Numbered from the stretch's first letter, positions 14,324-24,288 are shown. The stretch: 64,000 nt of DNA from Paenibacillus massiliensis subsp. panacisoli DSM 21345 (GCF_000426545.1 NZ_AUFO01000001.1:310001-374000), one strand, 5' to 3'. Numbers and translations: made by a program. Notes: generated from the letters alone by a model not told the origin.

Positions 14324-17300
14324 ATGTTTCATAGCATGAACAGAAAAATTATAGCCATGCTCCTGACCTGGATGCTGCTTCTCCAGATGATCGTTGGTAA
14401 TGGGATGGTATCAGTTAGTGCGAACAATGCAGCAATTCCGTCGGGAACAGGATCCGTAACAGGTGATACTTATGGAATAACCGGCTCGCAAGGCAAATCA
14501 GGGCAATCGGCTACTATATCGCAAACAAGCGCCTTGCAAGCAATTATGGGACAGGCTGACAGCCTGCTCACCAAGGTGACGGTGAAGGACCCCAGCGGGA
14601 CTGTGATTGATGCTGTATACAATCCAGACCGGGTCGAACGCTCACAGCTCGGCGATGCCGTAAGGATCGAATACGAATGGGCGTTAGAGAATGGTCACTC
14701 CTATAAGAGTGGAGACACGTTTGAATTTGATATTCCGCAGGAATTCGTCATTTACAGCAACATTAACGGTCAGCTGATGATGGACGGTGGCCTGAGCGTT
14801 GGTGATTTTACAGTGGATACTGCAGGTCATGTGACGATGACGTTCAACAGTATGGTGGAGAACTATTCGGAAGTTGGCGGCATGCTGCAGATCAACACAG
14901 AATTCAGCACCCAGACGATCAGAGGCAGCGTGGAGGTGCCGATCTACTTCCCTATACGGGGCGGAGATCAGGTGGCTCTCGTGAATTTCCAGCCATGGAG
15001 AGGCACACCACTTGAGAAGGATGGAGTCGCAGACAAGGACGTGAAGATCGACTGGACCTTGGATGTGAACACTTCTCTGGATACGATCCAGCATGCAGAG
15101 ATCTCGGACCAGCTTCCAGCAGGTCTTGAGCTTGATCCTGCTTCCATTCGGGTGTACAAGCTGTTACCTAATGTGGATCGTGTACCGGATCTTGGCCCAG
15201 AGGTAGCTTCGGGAGCGAATGTCTACACCTTGACGACAGAGACGGATGGATCGGCCTTCCGGATTGCATTTAACGACACCAGTCTGAATTCTGCTTACCG
15301 GGTTGTGTATTCTACATGGATTACAGATGAAGAAGAGACTAGCTTCACCAATGCGGCCGAGCTGAACAGTCAGCAAGGCAATGTTGCGCGCAAGAATGAC
15401 ACGGTCAATATCAAGCGCGAGAAGCTGGTGACCAAGGAAGCAGGGGCATATGACGATGCCAAGCAGACGGTGACCTGGACTCTGAAATACAACTATGGCG
15501 AGAAGGACATTCCACAGTCCGATGCTTTCCTTGAAGATCGTTTTGAGGAAGACATGGAGCTCGTTCCGGGTTCGTTCAAGGTGACAGATGCCCTGACAGG
15601 GAATGAATTGCTGGCCAGCCTGTATCAGGTGACTCCTGTCGTCGGAGTTAATGGGAAGAATGGATTCGACCTGCAGTTCACGTCCGATGTGCAGGCTGCA
15701 TATAACATTCAGTACCAGACGAAGGCAACAGATCGTGTGTTCCAGAATCATACGGTGACTAATGATGTGGTAACGGAGCTGTCTGGAAAGGAAACAACGG
15801 CTACAGCAACACATACCTTCCGTAGCTCCATCGGGGTGAAATCCATTGCAGCAACGGATTATAGTGCTAAGGAAGTAACGTGGAGAATCGTAGTGAATCG
15901 GGATCAGTGGTCGATGTCCAATCTGGTCATTGATGATGCTTTTACAGGCGGAGGTCTGACGTATCTGCCAGGGTCCTTGAGTATTACTTCCACGGGCGAT
16001 CCGGTTCTTCCTTATACACTGGATGACAGTGAACCGGACAAGGGATTTAAGCTTAGCTTCACCGGAACTTTTGAAGATACGTATACGATTACTTACAAGA
16101 CTGCATTTGATGCAAAAGAATCCGTCTACGGCAATACTGCATTGCTGGATTGGACAGAAAAAACATCGCAATCAACGGATCCGGTACGATTGCAAGCATC
16201 TTTCCGTCCTAATGCCTATACAATAAATAATGGCTACAAAAATGGTCAGTACAATGCGCGTGAGAAGAGACTGACCTGGGATGTAATCGTCAACTATAAC
16301 AGCTTTGCTATTCCGGGTGCTCTATTCAAGGATGAGCTCAAGGAAGGACAAAAGCTGGATCTGGATTCAGTCAAAGTCTATCATGCTCAGGTGCAGGCCA
16401 ATGGTGAGGTGCTTCAAGGAGCGGAAATTACCCTGAGTCCAGATAAGATTAGCTATAATGCGAATCTGCTTACCATTGATCTGGGCGATATTTCCACTCC
16501 TTATTGGATTACACTGAATACCAGATTGGACAACACGTTGGTAGCGGATGAGATTCCTAATACTGCGGGCGTTACTGGCACTGATGGAGCTGAGTGGAGC
16601 TGGGAGCGGAAGGTTACGATTCCACGCGGTGAAGTCTATGTTAGTAAGACAGGGGCCAGAAATGGCGATCTGGTTGATTGGGAGATCAAGATTAATGAAG
16701 GACAATCTCTTGTTGAGAACGCTCGTATTATTGATACACCAAGCGCCAATCAGGTACTGGTGCGTGACTCGTTCAAGCTCTACAAGGGAGATGTAGCAGC
16801 TAACGGAACAGTCACCTCTGGAGCATTACTCACACCAGGAACGGATTACGAGGTTGTATTTCATAAAGGAGCCTTGGATGAGGAGAGCTTCGAGCTGATA
16901 TTCAATGGAAGCATTGATACGGCTTATGTACTTCGTTATTCCTCCGAAATTGCTGTCACTGCAGACCGGGAGCCCGTCACTAATGAAGTAAGCTTCGTAG
17001 GAGACGGTGTCACGTCGGGTGTGAAGGAGACGGAGTATAGCGTTGTCATTCGATTCTCGGATGGTTCAGGTACCGGGTCCATTGCGCGGGGGGCTATCAC
17101 CCTCACCAAGGTGGATGAGGATAATGTATCCCTCGTACTGGCTGATGCCACCTATGAATTACATGATAGCTCAGGCCGCCTGATCGGACAAAAGGTAACG
17201 GATAACCTGGGGCAGCTGAGCTTTACCAAGCTTCTCTATGGTACGTACACACTGACCGAAACAACCGCTCCAGCAGGGTATGAGCTGGATACTCGTCCGC

Positions 17301-18262
17301 ATACGATTGTAATCGATAGCTCTGTGCTGCAGACGGGCGGTGTGAAGCGAGTTACGATGACGAACAAGAAGACGCCTGAGCCAGAGATTCCCGTCAATCC
17401 GGGGCCGGGTCCAGGTGGACCAGGAGTGCCACAGACACCTGAATACGAGCTTCAAATTCTTAAGGTCGATAATGCACAATCGGATCTGGTTCTCGAAGGA
17501 GCTACGTTCCTCCTTAAGGATTCATCACAACAGCTGGAATCGAAGACTGTAACTACAGATGCCTTCGGGAGAGCGGTATTCACGAAGCTGCAGGCTGGGC
17601 AGTACACACTGGAGGAGATCAAAGCTCCGCAAGGTTATGTCCTGGAAGCGAATGCAGTCAGACATGTGAGTATCACGACAGAAGGAGTTAGGGTGGATGG
17701 ATTACTGGTACAGCAGCTCGTGGTCACGAACCACAAAGAGTCAGCCACCCCGGTAACTCCTGAGCAGCCAACTCCTGAAACGCCGAAGCCAGAAGAGCCA
17801 AGTCGGCCAGGTGGTGGGGGATCAAAGGGCGATAAGGATCGGGATCGGGATGAGCTTCCGGGGAACTCTACAGTTCCTACAGAAACTCCAGTGAACGACA
17901 CCTCCGAGGAGGCGCCTACCACGCCTGGTGGCACGTCAAATCAAGATGGGGGCACGAATCCAGGCTCTGCAGCAGGTGAGACAGATACGACTAGTACGCA
18001 GCCGGCAGCAGATGCGGAGGATAGCGAAGGCGACCATAGTCTTGTGGATCAGGATGGTCAACTGGGCGAAGCGGGGGATACCCTTGCTAACCAGTCCACG
18101 GACGAGGATAACGCGAATATGGCCCCACATCAGAATGCTTCAGTCAAGGGCATGCTGCCACAAACCGGCGAAGGTAGCTCATTGCCACTGCAACTGATGG
18201 GACTGCTAGTGATTCTACTAGGAGTCTGGATGACCTGGCGTACAAGAGTTAACAGACGCTGA
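14324..18262 (+). CDS. LPQTG cell-wall-anchored adhesin with CnaB domains
   Basis: A 1312-residue surface protein. A signal peptide spans residues 1-34. Residues about 75-215 resemble the fibrinogen/collagen adhesin N-domain (TVKDPSGTVI..., 'GDTFEFDIPQEF'). Residues 220-915 repeat collagen-binding-type modules with 'VTWTLKYNYG', 'VTWRIVVNRD', 'LTWDVIVNYN' starts. Two SpaA/CnaB domains follow (about 922-1010 and 1040-1130), each with the Lys start (ITLTKVD, LQILKVD) and the Y-T-L-x-E-x-x-AP-x-GY end that allows an intramolecular isopeptide bond. A Pro/Thr/Asp-rich stalk leads to LPQTG at 1278-1282, a membrane helix and a basic tail. It should be attached to peptidoglycan by a sortase, likely the one encoded next. 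The ligand is unknown. Confidence 0.92.
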   Translation: MFHSMNRKIIAMLLTWMLLLQMIVGNGMVSVSANNAAIPSGTGSVTGDTYGITGSQGKSGQSATISQTSALQAIMGQADSLLTKVTVKDPSGTVIDAVYNPDRVERSQLGDAVRIEYEWALENGHSYKSGDTFEFDIPQEFVIYSNINGQLMMDGGLSVGDFTVDTAGHVTMTFNSMVENYSEVGGMLQINTEFSTQTIRGSVEVPIYFPIRGGDQVALVNFQPWRGTPLEKDGVADKDVKIDWTLDVNTSLDTIQHAEISDQLPAGLELDPASIRVYKLLPNVDRVPDLGPEVASGANVYTLTTETDGSAFRIAFNDTSLNSAYRVVYSTWITDEEETSFTNAAELNSQQGNVARKNDTVNIKREKLVTKEAGAYDDAKQTVTWTLKYNYGEKDIPQSDAFLEDRFEEDMELVPGSFKVTDALTGNELLASLYQVTPVVGVNGKNGFDLQFTSDVQAAYNIQYQTKATDRVFQNHTVTNDVVTELSGKETTATATHTFRSSIGVKSIAATDYSAKEVTWRIVVNRDQWSMSNLVIDDAFTGGGLTYLPGSLSITSTGDPVLPYTLDDSEPDKGFKLSFTGTFEDTYTITYKTAFDAKESVYGNTALLDWTEKTSQSTDPVRLQASFRPNAYTINNGYKNGQYNAREKRLTWDVIVNYNSFAIPGALFKDELKEGQKLDLDSVKVYHAQVQANGEVLQGAEITLSPDKISYNANLLTIDLGDISTPYWITLNTRLDNTLVADEIPNTAGVTGTDGAEWSWERKVTIPRGEVYVSKTGARNGDLVDWEIKINEGQSLVENARIIDTPSANQVLVRDSFKLYKGDVAANGTVTSGALLTPGTDYEVVFHKGALDEESFELIFNGSIDTAYVLRYSSEIAVTADREPVTNEVSFVGDGVTSGVKETEYSVVIRFSDGSGTGSIARGAITLTKVDEDNVSLVLADATYELHDSSGRLIGQKVTDNLGQLSFTKLLYGTYTLTETTAPAGYELDTRPHTIVIDSSVLQTGGVKRVTMTNKKTPEPEIPVNPGPGPGGPGVPQTPEYELQILKVDNAQSDLVLEGATFLLKDSSQQLESKTVTTDAFGRAVFTKLQAGQYTLEEIKAPQGYVLEANAVRHVSITTEGVRVDGLLVQQLVVTNHKESATPVTPEQPTPETPKPEEPSRPGGGGSKGDKDRDRDELPGNSTVPTETPVNDTSEEAPTTPGGTSNQDGGTNPGSAAGETDTTSTQPAADAEDSEGDHSLVDQDGQLGEAGDTLANQSTDEDNANMAPHQNASVKGMLPQTGEGSSLPLQLMGLLVILLGVWMTWRTRVNRR

Positions 18263-18285
18263 CGGGTAGCAGATAGTCCGTACAG

Positions 18286-18328
18286 CAAGCACCTCCTGGG
18301 GAGCTACACCCGCAGGAGGTGCTTTTTT
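18286..18328 (+). terminator. Terminator of the adhesin gene
   Basis: AAGCACCTCCTG pairs with CAGGAGGTGCTT and is followed by six T. It separates the adhesin and sortase transcripts. Confidence 0.85.
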
Positions 18329-18448
18329 GAGCGAGTAGACAACAGACAGTATAATAGAGGTATCTAGCCTATGCAGATTGAACCCGTATCTTAAGTCCAA
18401 TCTACATACGATACCAACTGTGATACGTTCATGAAAGGATGGAGATGA

Positions 18449-19093
18449 ATGCGGCGGTTGCTGCCATATGGCTTGATTGTACTGGGAGTGCTCATCATGC
18501 TAAGTCCTTCCCTGATGCGCTGGCTCAACGATTACAAGCAGAATGAACTGATGCTGAAGGCAGAGCAATGGGAGGCTGGGCAGCATAAGCTCAAGCCATC
18601 CCTCGTGAATGAATTTGCGAACGTCTCAGCCATGCTGGAGGGGGATGCAGTGGCTGAGGCTCCACTTGTGGATTCTGATGCATTCAATGCTGTTAATGGA
18701 GATATCCCGGTAGCTGTTCTGGAGATTCCTGTGATCGAACTGAAGCTGCCCGTGCTGGAAGGAGCGACCCAGTCGAATATGCGTTACGCCGCCGCTCACA
18801 TGAGTGAGACGGCACCGGTCGGTACCGGTGGTAATGCAGCGATTGCGGCTCATCGCGCCAGAGCGGAGGGAAGGCTATTCAATCGGCTGGATGAGGTCCG
18901 TGTGGGTGATTCCATCCTGGCCTCTACAGCTACAGAGAAGTTCGAGTACATCGTTGATCGGGTTATGATCGTCGAGCCAAGTGATCTTTCGGTTCTGGCG
19001 GATCGGGAGAATGAGGCCATGTTGACACTGATCACATGCACTCCGAACGGTAAGCAACGAGTGATCGTCCAGGCAAGTATTCACAACACGTAA
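18449..19093 (+). CDS. Sortase, probably class D-like
   Basis: A 214-residue transpeptidase that links LPxTG proteins to the cell wall. An N-terminal membrane anchor (residues 5-25) is followed by a linker and the sortase beta barrel. The catalytic set is visible: H135 in AAIAAHRA, C197 in TLITCTPNG and R204 in KQRVIV. Length and single N-terminal anchor fit class C/D enzymes; no lid motif of pilin sortases is apparent, so class D is preferred. The gene starts at ATG with GGATGGAGATGA upstream and lies directly after the LPQTG adhesin, its most likely substrate. Confidence 0.9.
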   Translation: MRRLLPYGLIVLGVLIMLSPSLMRWLNDYKQNELMLKAEQWEAGQHKLKPSLVNEFANVSAMLEGDAVAEAPLVDSDAFNAVNGDIPVAVLEIPVIELKLPVLEGATQSNMRYAAAHMSETAPVGTGGNAAIAAHRARAEGRLFNRLDEVRVGDSILASTATEKFEYIVDRVMIVEPSDLSVLADRENEAMLTLITCTPNGKQRVIVQASIHNT

Positions 19094-19113
19094 TTATGAA
19101 TGTAAATAGCTTC

Positions 19114-19163
19114 GCCTGCACCATGCCATGCTGCGACATCAGCTTGTGGTATGAGTTGCAGGC
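19114..19163 (+). terminator. Possible terminator after the sortase gene
   Basis: GCCTGCA (19114-19120) pairs with TGCAGGC (19157-19163), followed by TTGTTTG. The loop is long and the T-run interrupted, so it is weak. Confidence 0.35.
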
Positions 19164-19338
19164 TTGTTTGCATTCAAGCATGTTGACCTTTGCTGCTAAG
19201 TGGTACATTGTGATATCATTTTTGTGTAGAGCGCTTCCAGAGTAGATAGATTACTACATAATACGGCTTCTGAGTCAGACATTCCAGAATGTCCTACAAG
19301 ATGTCTAAGGTCCCTAAGAGGAGAGGAGATGACTAGAT

Positions 19339-21408
19339 TTGAAAGGGATTTCAAATCTGCGAATATCAGCAGCGAGCGTATATGATATACAGGTAGAGCA
19401 CACCAAGCCCATTGAGCATGTCTGGCGGATGATTCAGAGGGATCATCAAGCGGTATTTGGAGCACCACCTTTGACTCAAGCAACAGGAGGGACAGGAGCG
19501 CCAGTCGTTATTGTCCGCTATGCAGAGGATGAGGACGATTGCCCTTCGTGGCCTGAGTCGTACAGCTTTCACTATCGCGAAGAAGCGCATGGAACGGTAC
19601 TGGAGATCGTAGGAAGAGACGAGCTGGGACTAATCTACGGGCTACTTCGCTATAGCCACCAAGTGCTTGGTGTTGACCCATTCTGGTTCTGGTCTGAGCT
19701 GGAGCCGGAGTCTCGGGAGCTAATGGAGGTGGCTGCGGAGGATTATGAATCTGAACAGCCCTGTGTACGGTATCGCGGCTGGTTCGTGAACGACGAGGTC
19801 TGCCTGATTGGCTGGAAGGAAGAATACCCGCCGGGCGAGGAGGTATGGCTGCCAGTCTTTGAGGCATTACTACGCTGTGGGGGGAACATGGTCATTCCAG
19901 GCACCGATCTACCACGAACAGGCATTCATCATCAATTGGCGGTCGATATGGGCTTGTGGGTGACACATCATCACGCGGAGCCGCTTGGAGCAGAAATGTT
20001 CCTGCGTGCGTTCCCTGGCAAGGCGCCGAGCTATAAGGAGCATCCGGAACTGTTCGAGCAGCTCTGGCGGGAGGCGATCGAGCGGCAAAGGCATGACAAG
20101 ATCCTCTGGGTGCTGTCATTCCGTGGACAGGGGGACAAGCCGTTCTGGGAGGATGATCCCGGCTTCGACACACCTGCCGCACGAGGGGCGTTGATCTCCA
20201 GTGTTGTTCGCAAGCAGTATGACATGCTACATGAATATGTGGAGCAGCCTGTCTGCTGTATGGCGATGTATGGAGAGATTGCGGAGTTGTATAAGCAAGG
20301 GCATATTGAGGTTCCTCAACGCGTGATCAAAATATGGGCAGACAATGGGTATGGCAAGATGGTGTCCAGACGACACGGCTCTACCAATCATCGTGTACCC
20401 GCCTTGCCTGCGCCGGAGGATGAGGGGCATCACGGCGTCTACTATCATGTGACCTTTCATGATCTGCAGGCCTCCAATCATCTGACCATGTTCCCTGCAC
20501 CATCATCACTTATTGCAGATGAGCTGGGACAAGCCTTTGCAGTAGGAGCCAGCGATTATCTGCTGGTGAATTCGGGGAATATTTTACCTCATTTATATAC
20601 GCTGGATTTGGTCGCTGAGCTGTGGCAGCGTGGGAAGGCAAGTGAGCGCGAGCATCTGGAGGTCTTTATTGCTCGCAATTATACGGTGTGTCAGCATGAG
20701 ATCGCAGCGTTATATGAGCAGTATGCTTCCAGCACGATCAAGTATGGACCGCATGCGGATGACCGGGCAGGAGATGAATTCTATCATCATGCGGCGAGGG
20801 AGATCATAGGGCACTGGCTTCGCGGACAACAGCAGGGCAAGGACAGCCTGGATTGGGCAGTCGAAGCTCCCTCCTTGCTGGAGCAGGTGCATTGGTTCCG
20901 CAGCAAGACAGAGGAGGCCATTCCACGCTGGGAGCGACTGGAACGACAATGTGCTGAGGTTCTGGAGCAGCTACCGCCAGATGAGCGATGGAGGCTGGAG
21001 ACACAGCTTCTGGTGCAGCTGCAGCTGCATCGGAGCGGCTGCCAAGGGCTGGCATACCTGTGCCAGGCATACGAATACTTTAAGGCGGGAGATAACCCGC
21101 GCTCCTTCATACAAGCCTCTCATGCAGTGTGGAGCTACAGCGAGGGCAAGCAGGCGCTTGAGCATGCTGCACAGGGACGCTGGGAGCATTTCTACCGAGC
21201 CGATTGGTTGACGAATATCGACAATACAATTGGCCAAGCGGATACGGTCCGCCGCTTTGTGCGCATTCAGGGGGATAGCCCGGATATGTTCCGCTGGTAC
21301 AAGGATTTTTTGATGCCGGAGACCGAGAAATATATTTATCTCGAAAATACGCATCGAAATCCACTTCCAGACGATGAGCTTGCACGAAGACTTGAGGAGG
21401 TTCTATAG
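19339..21408 (+). CDS. GH115-like glycoside hydrolase family protein
   Basis: A 689-residue protein. It starts at TTG behind GGAGAGGAG; the nearby ATG at 19329 is in another frame. An N-terminal alpha/beta domain ('HGTVLEIVGRDELGLIYGLLRYSHQVLGV', shown here in part) of the glucuronidase type precedes a TIM-barrel core with the GH115-type pattern W-A-D-N-G-Y-G near residue 332 and, about 35 residues later, YYHVTFHD. GH115 enzymes release glucuronic acid side chains from xylan and related glycans. No signal peptide is present, so it acts inside the cell, and it is shorter than typical GH115 proteins. It stands alone, without transporter or other hydrolase genes. The exact substrate cannot be told. 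Confidence 0.7.
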   Translation: MKGISNLRISAASVYDIQVEHTKPIEHVWRMIQRDHQAVFGAPPLTQATGGTGAPVVIVRYAEDEDDCPSWPESYSFHYREEAHGTVLEIVGRDELGLIYGLLRYSHQVLGVDPFWFWSELEPESRELMEVAAEDYESEQPCVRYRGWFVNDEVCLIGWKEEYPPGEEVWLPVFEALLRCGGNMVIPGTDLPRTGIHHQLAVDMGLWVTHHHAEPLGAEMFLRAFPGKAPSYKEHPELFEQLWREAIERQRHDKILWVLSFRGQGDKPFWEDDPGFDTPAARGALISSVVRKQYDMLHEYVEQPVCCMAMYGEIAELYKQGHIEVPQRVIKIWADNGYGKMVSRRHGSTNHRVPALPAPEDEGHHGVYYHVTFHDLQASNHLTMFPAPSSLIADELGQAFAVGASDYLLVNSGNILPHLYTLDLVAELWQRGKASEREHLEVFIARNYTVCQHEIAALYEQYASSTIKYGPHADDRAGDEFYHHAAREIIGHWLRGQQQGKDSLDWAVEAPSLLEQVHWFRSKTEEAIPRWERLERQCAEVLEQLPPDERWRLETQLLVQLQLHRSGCQGLAYLCQAYEYFKAGDNPRSFIQASHAVWSYSEGKQALEHAAQGRWEHFYRADWLTNIDNTIGQADTVRRFVRIQGDSPDMFRWYKDFLMPETEKYIYLENTHRNPLPDDELARRLEEVL

Positions 21409-21579
21409 GCTACCTTGTTGTCCCTCTAAAATGGATGTTTTGCATCTTCAGCCCTAGCCAGTTATAATGCCCGATATACGGTTTCTTTAAGGAGTCAAAG
21501 TAGCTGATCAAAGTAAGAGTAATTGATCATAGTACAAATAACTTATTGAATTTACTGATTATGGCTGGGAGGATCAGAA

Positions 21580-22023
21580 GTGGCAGCAGAGATTGTAAGC
21601 ATAACTACACAAGAGCAACTGGACGAGGCATTGAAGATCCGCAAGGAGGTCTTCGTGGAGGAGCAGAACGTTCCACTGGAGGAAGAGATTGATGGGTACG
21701 ACCAGCTAGGGGATCAGGTCCACCATTTACTCGTGTTAGAGGGTGGTACAGCTGTTGCAACAGCCCGTCTTATCTACTATGATGACGCTACAGCGAAATT
21801 GCAGCGGGTAGCTGTATTGCAGGAGCACCGGAGCAAGGGTTATGGGCGCGTGATCCTGTTGGCGCTGGAGCAGCGAGCCAGAGAGCTGGGGCTTCAATTT
21901 GCCTTGCTGGATGCTCAATGTCAGGCTCTCGGCTTCTATGAGAAGCTGGGCTATGTTACGATATCGGATGAGCCCTTCGATGATGCAGGTATTCCGCACG
22001 TACGGATGCGAAAGGAGCTTTAG
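21580..22023 (+). CDS. GNAT family N-acetyltransferase
   Basis: A 147-residue protein starting at GTG with GGGAGGATC upstream. It shows the GNAT fold: an N-terminal 'LDEALKIRKEVFVEEQNVP' segment typical of the ElaA/YjcF subgroup, the central strand 'ATARLIYYDDATAKLQRVAV' and the acetyl-CoA loop R-S-K-G-Y-G. The C-terminal 'QALGFYEKLGYV' motif completes the fold. The acceptor substrate is unknown. It is a single gene. Confidence 0.85.
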   Translation: MAAEIVSITTQEQLDEALKIRKEVFVEEQNVPLEEEIDGYDQLGDQVHHLLVLEGGTAVATARLIYYDDATAKLQRVAVLQEHRSKGYGRVILLALEQRARELGLQFALLDAQCQALGFYEKLGYVTISDEPFDDAGIPHVRMRKEL

Positions 22024-22203
22024 AGCACTACGAAATCAGTTTGAGCACGGATTTAAGTGATAGAGCCAGCTTAGCGTACCTGTGTCGTTGCTTACTAAAG
22101 AGTGTACTTGAGCGTAGAAGCCGGGGCGAGCTAGCCGCAAAAAATTCATGATGATTGATTGAGTATTACGTGTGCTGTGTCAGTACATTTAGCCATACAA
22201 AAA

Positions 22204-22238
22204 TAGCCGCAGTCTCCTGAACGGGAGCTGCGGCTTTT
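22204..22238. terminator. Bidirectional terminator
   Basis: AGCCGCAG-CTCC pairs with GGGAG-CTGCGGC and is flanked by A-rich and T-rich runs. It can end both the acetyltransferase transcript (+) and the metallo-hydrolase transcript (-). Confidence 0.8.
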
Positions 22239-22270
22239 AGTATTCACGGCGATCAGTTTGTAAAGGCGGT

Positions 22271-23017
22271 CTAGCGTATCATGTCATCTGTATCATAGAT
22301 CCGATGTTGCTCAAGGAACCTCATGACACCCGCCTGGTTACGGAACTGCTCCATGCTATCATCATAGTGCATCAGATAGATTTTCTCCTGAATATCCTCA
22401 GGAAGAGAGCGGAGTTCATCCAACGTCGTATGCACCGCACCGTGGCCGATGAGCTGAACCTCATGCAGGATCAGACGGTATCCCTGCTGGCGTACGAGTC
22501 TCTCTAACAGCTCAGGATGGAATGTCATATCTGCGCTGTAGAAGATTTCATTGTTGATGAGCAAGGAATAGCTGTCCTTGCCTGGAATATGGCGAGTAGG
22601 AATAAGCTCGACTTGAATACCGGGAACCAGCTCGGCTGGAGATCCGGGGGTGAGTGGCCTCACATCAAATACGTCCGTAATGCGCTCGATATACCCGTCC
22701 TGATGCATGCCACCGCGCAGCGTGTGTTCCCAGAGTGGCTCGACAAGGCTCTCAGCAATGTACAGAATCGGCCTGCGACCATGCACAATATTCATGCGGA
22801 AGCCAAGCTCCTCAAGCCCACCTACATGATCGCCGTGAATATGTGTAATGAGGACTGCATCTGGCTCGGTTAGTGGTATCTGGAGCTGATGCATGGCCTG
22901 GGGGGCCGTAATTCCAAAATCTATTAGCAGCTTGCCGCTTCCGCTGTCCAGCAGTGCATTGTTGTTGAAGTAGGTCTTGGCGAAGGCTCCGCCCGTGCCC
23001 AGCATTTGCAATTTCAT
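22271..23017 (-). CDS. MBL-fold metal-dependent hydrolase
   Basis: A 248-residue protein, ATG start behind GGGAGGA. It has the metallo-beta-lactamase fold of the RNase Z/phosphodiesterase type: N-terminal '[20 protein letters not shown]', the metal motif [10 protein letters not shown] near residue 58, a His near 143 ([12 protein letters not shown]), D in 'YSADMTF' and a late His in 'LMHYDD'. The pattern suggests an intracellular phosphodiesterase or nuclease-like hydrolase rather than a beta-lactamase. The substrate is unknown. Confidence 0.85.
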   Translation of the reverse strand: MKLQMLGTGGAFAKTYFNNNALLDSGSGKLLIDFGITAPQAMHQLQIPLTEPDAVLITHIHGDHVGGLEELGFRMNIVHGRRPILYIAESLVEPLWEHTLRGGMHQDGYIERITDVFDVRPLTPGSPAELVPGIQVELIPTRHIPGKDSYSLLINNEIFYSADMTFHPELLERLVRQQGYRLILHEVQLIGHGAVHTTLDELRSLPEDIQEKIYLMHYDDSMEQFRNQAGVMRFLEQHRIYDTDDMIR

Positions 23018-23280
23018 TCGTTGATATCCTCCCTTGGATGGATGGGTTCAAAGCTTGCATCGTACCGTTGATCCTCATTAAATATCTATAATGTACAAGC
23101 TGGGAACTGATCCTTGAACAAGTTATCCAGCTGTCTGTATTGACAGTGTAGCATGACTGTCCTGCGGTTCCCAAGTGAAGATGTCAAAAGTGTCATTTTT
23201 GTGGACAGCTAGCGCAACTTGTGGACTGTTTTGCAGTATAAATGTACAACAACAGATGTTGAGTGGAGGGACATAACGGG

Positions 23281-23838
23281 ATGAAATGGAGAAAAGTGCT
23301 GTGCATGGCGATGTTGTTCTCACTCTTCGGTGGAACTACGCTCGCGGCTGAGCCTAGCAAGGATCAGGTGCGTTTAATAATCAATGGGGAAGAGGCGAAG
23401 GACGGTGGGGTCGTCATTGAGGGCAAGACCTACGTACCGCTCCGTGACTTTAATGGCATCGTCAGCTTTGATCCGGCTACCGGCAAAGTGATATTTGAAC
23501 AACCGAATGTGCATATCTTTTTGTTCAAAGGGGACACCCCTTTTGGCAATGTCAATAAAGGTAAGCTGAAGTTCAATGTGTTCTCGCAGGTAGACAGTCT
23601 GCAGACCAATGCATATGCTGTCAAGATCGCGATTGCTGATCCGGACGGGAATGTGAAGGACATACAGAGCCAGGAGATCAAGGACCAGCAGAAGGATAAC
23701 TTCTGGTTCAGGACGGCTGATTTCACCTATGATTTCAAGAAAGCAGGGAAGTATCGGGTAGGGTTCTATATTCAGGAGTCCAAGGATGGACCGTTCGTGC
23801 TGATCTCTGAAAAGGTGATTACAGCGCTTGAATCTTGA
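23281..23838 (+). CDS. Secreted copper-amine-oxidase-type stalk domain protein
   Basis: A 185-residue exported protein. The ATG at 23281 is used because GGAGGG lies ten bases upstream; a GTG six codons earlier overlaps that site. Residues 1-23 are a signal peptide ending in TTLAA. Residues 30-75 form a copper amine oxidase N-terminal-like (stalk) repeat: 'VRLIINGEEA', 'GKTYVPLRDF' and 'IVSFDPATGKVIF'. This domain is common in Paenibacillus surface proteins and usually has no catalytic role. The rest is a beta-sandwich with 'YRVGFYIQES'. Cell-wall or extracellular location is expected; function unknown. Confidence 0.8.
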   Translation: MKWRKVLCMAMLFSLFGGTTLAAEPSKDQVRLIINGEEAKDGGVVIEGKTYVPLRDFNGIVSFDPATGKVIFEQPNVHIFLFKGDTPFGNVNKGKLKFNVFSQVDSLQTNAYAVKIAIADPDGNVKDIQSQEIKDQQKDNFWFRTADFTYDFKKAGKYRVGFYIQESKDGPFVLISEKVITALES

Positions 23839-23919
23839 TGCTTGGCAAAAATTGACCTTACTTGGCTGACATGTTACCATACACATGAAGGACAATATTA
23901 ACCGAAGGTAGGTATATCC

Positions 23920-24231
23920 ATGACTGACCACAAGCATGAACACGGCGAATCCTGTGGACACGACCATGATCATGATCACGAGCATGAAGAAATGGTGCTC
24001 ACTCTGACGGATGAAGATGGTAACGATGTTGAGATGGTATTGGTAGAGACTTTTGATGTTGAAGACAAGGTCTATGCACTGCTACTCGAACGCGGCAATC
24101 CGGAAGCAGACGGCATTATTCTTCGTTTACAGGAAGAGAACGAAGAGATGATGCTTTATAATATTGAAGATGAAGAAGAATGGAAACGTGTGGAAGAAGC
24201 GTACAACGAGCTCGTTGCTCAGTACGAATAA
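23920..24231 (+). CDS. DUF1292 protein with His-rich N-terminus
   Basis: A 103-residue acidic protein. Residues 28-103 are a DUF1292 domain like B. subtilis YrzB (LTDEDGNDVEMVLVETF, 'YALLLER', 'EDEEEWKRVEEAYNEL'). The family is widespread in Firmicutes and its role is not established. The first 24 residues hold eight His and one Cys in alternating D-H or E-H pairs, a likely metal-binding tail. A GAAGGTAGGT site precedes the ATG. It is monocistronic and ends at a terminator. Confidence 0.85.
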   Translation: MTDHKHEHGESCGHDHDHDHEHEEMVLTLTDEDGNDVEMVLVETFDVEDKVYALLLERGNPEADGIILRLQEENEEMMLYNIEDEEEWKRVEEAYNELVAQYE

Positions 24232-24265
24232 TCCCATGACCGGCTACAGAGGCCGGATATTAGGG

Positions 24266-24288
24266 TCCCCGCTTAGCGGGGGCTTTTT
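24266..24288 (+). terminator. Terminator of the DUF1292 gene
   Basis: CCCCGC-TTA-GCGGGG followed by CTTTTT. Confidence 0.8.

Noticed and set aside
15164..16171. Long open frame on the minus strand inside the adhesin gene
   Set aside because: It is a shadow of the plus-strand gene, has no ribosome binding site or recognisable domain, and the adhesin domains are continuous across it.
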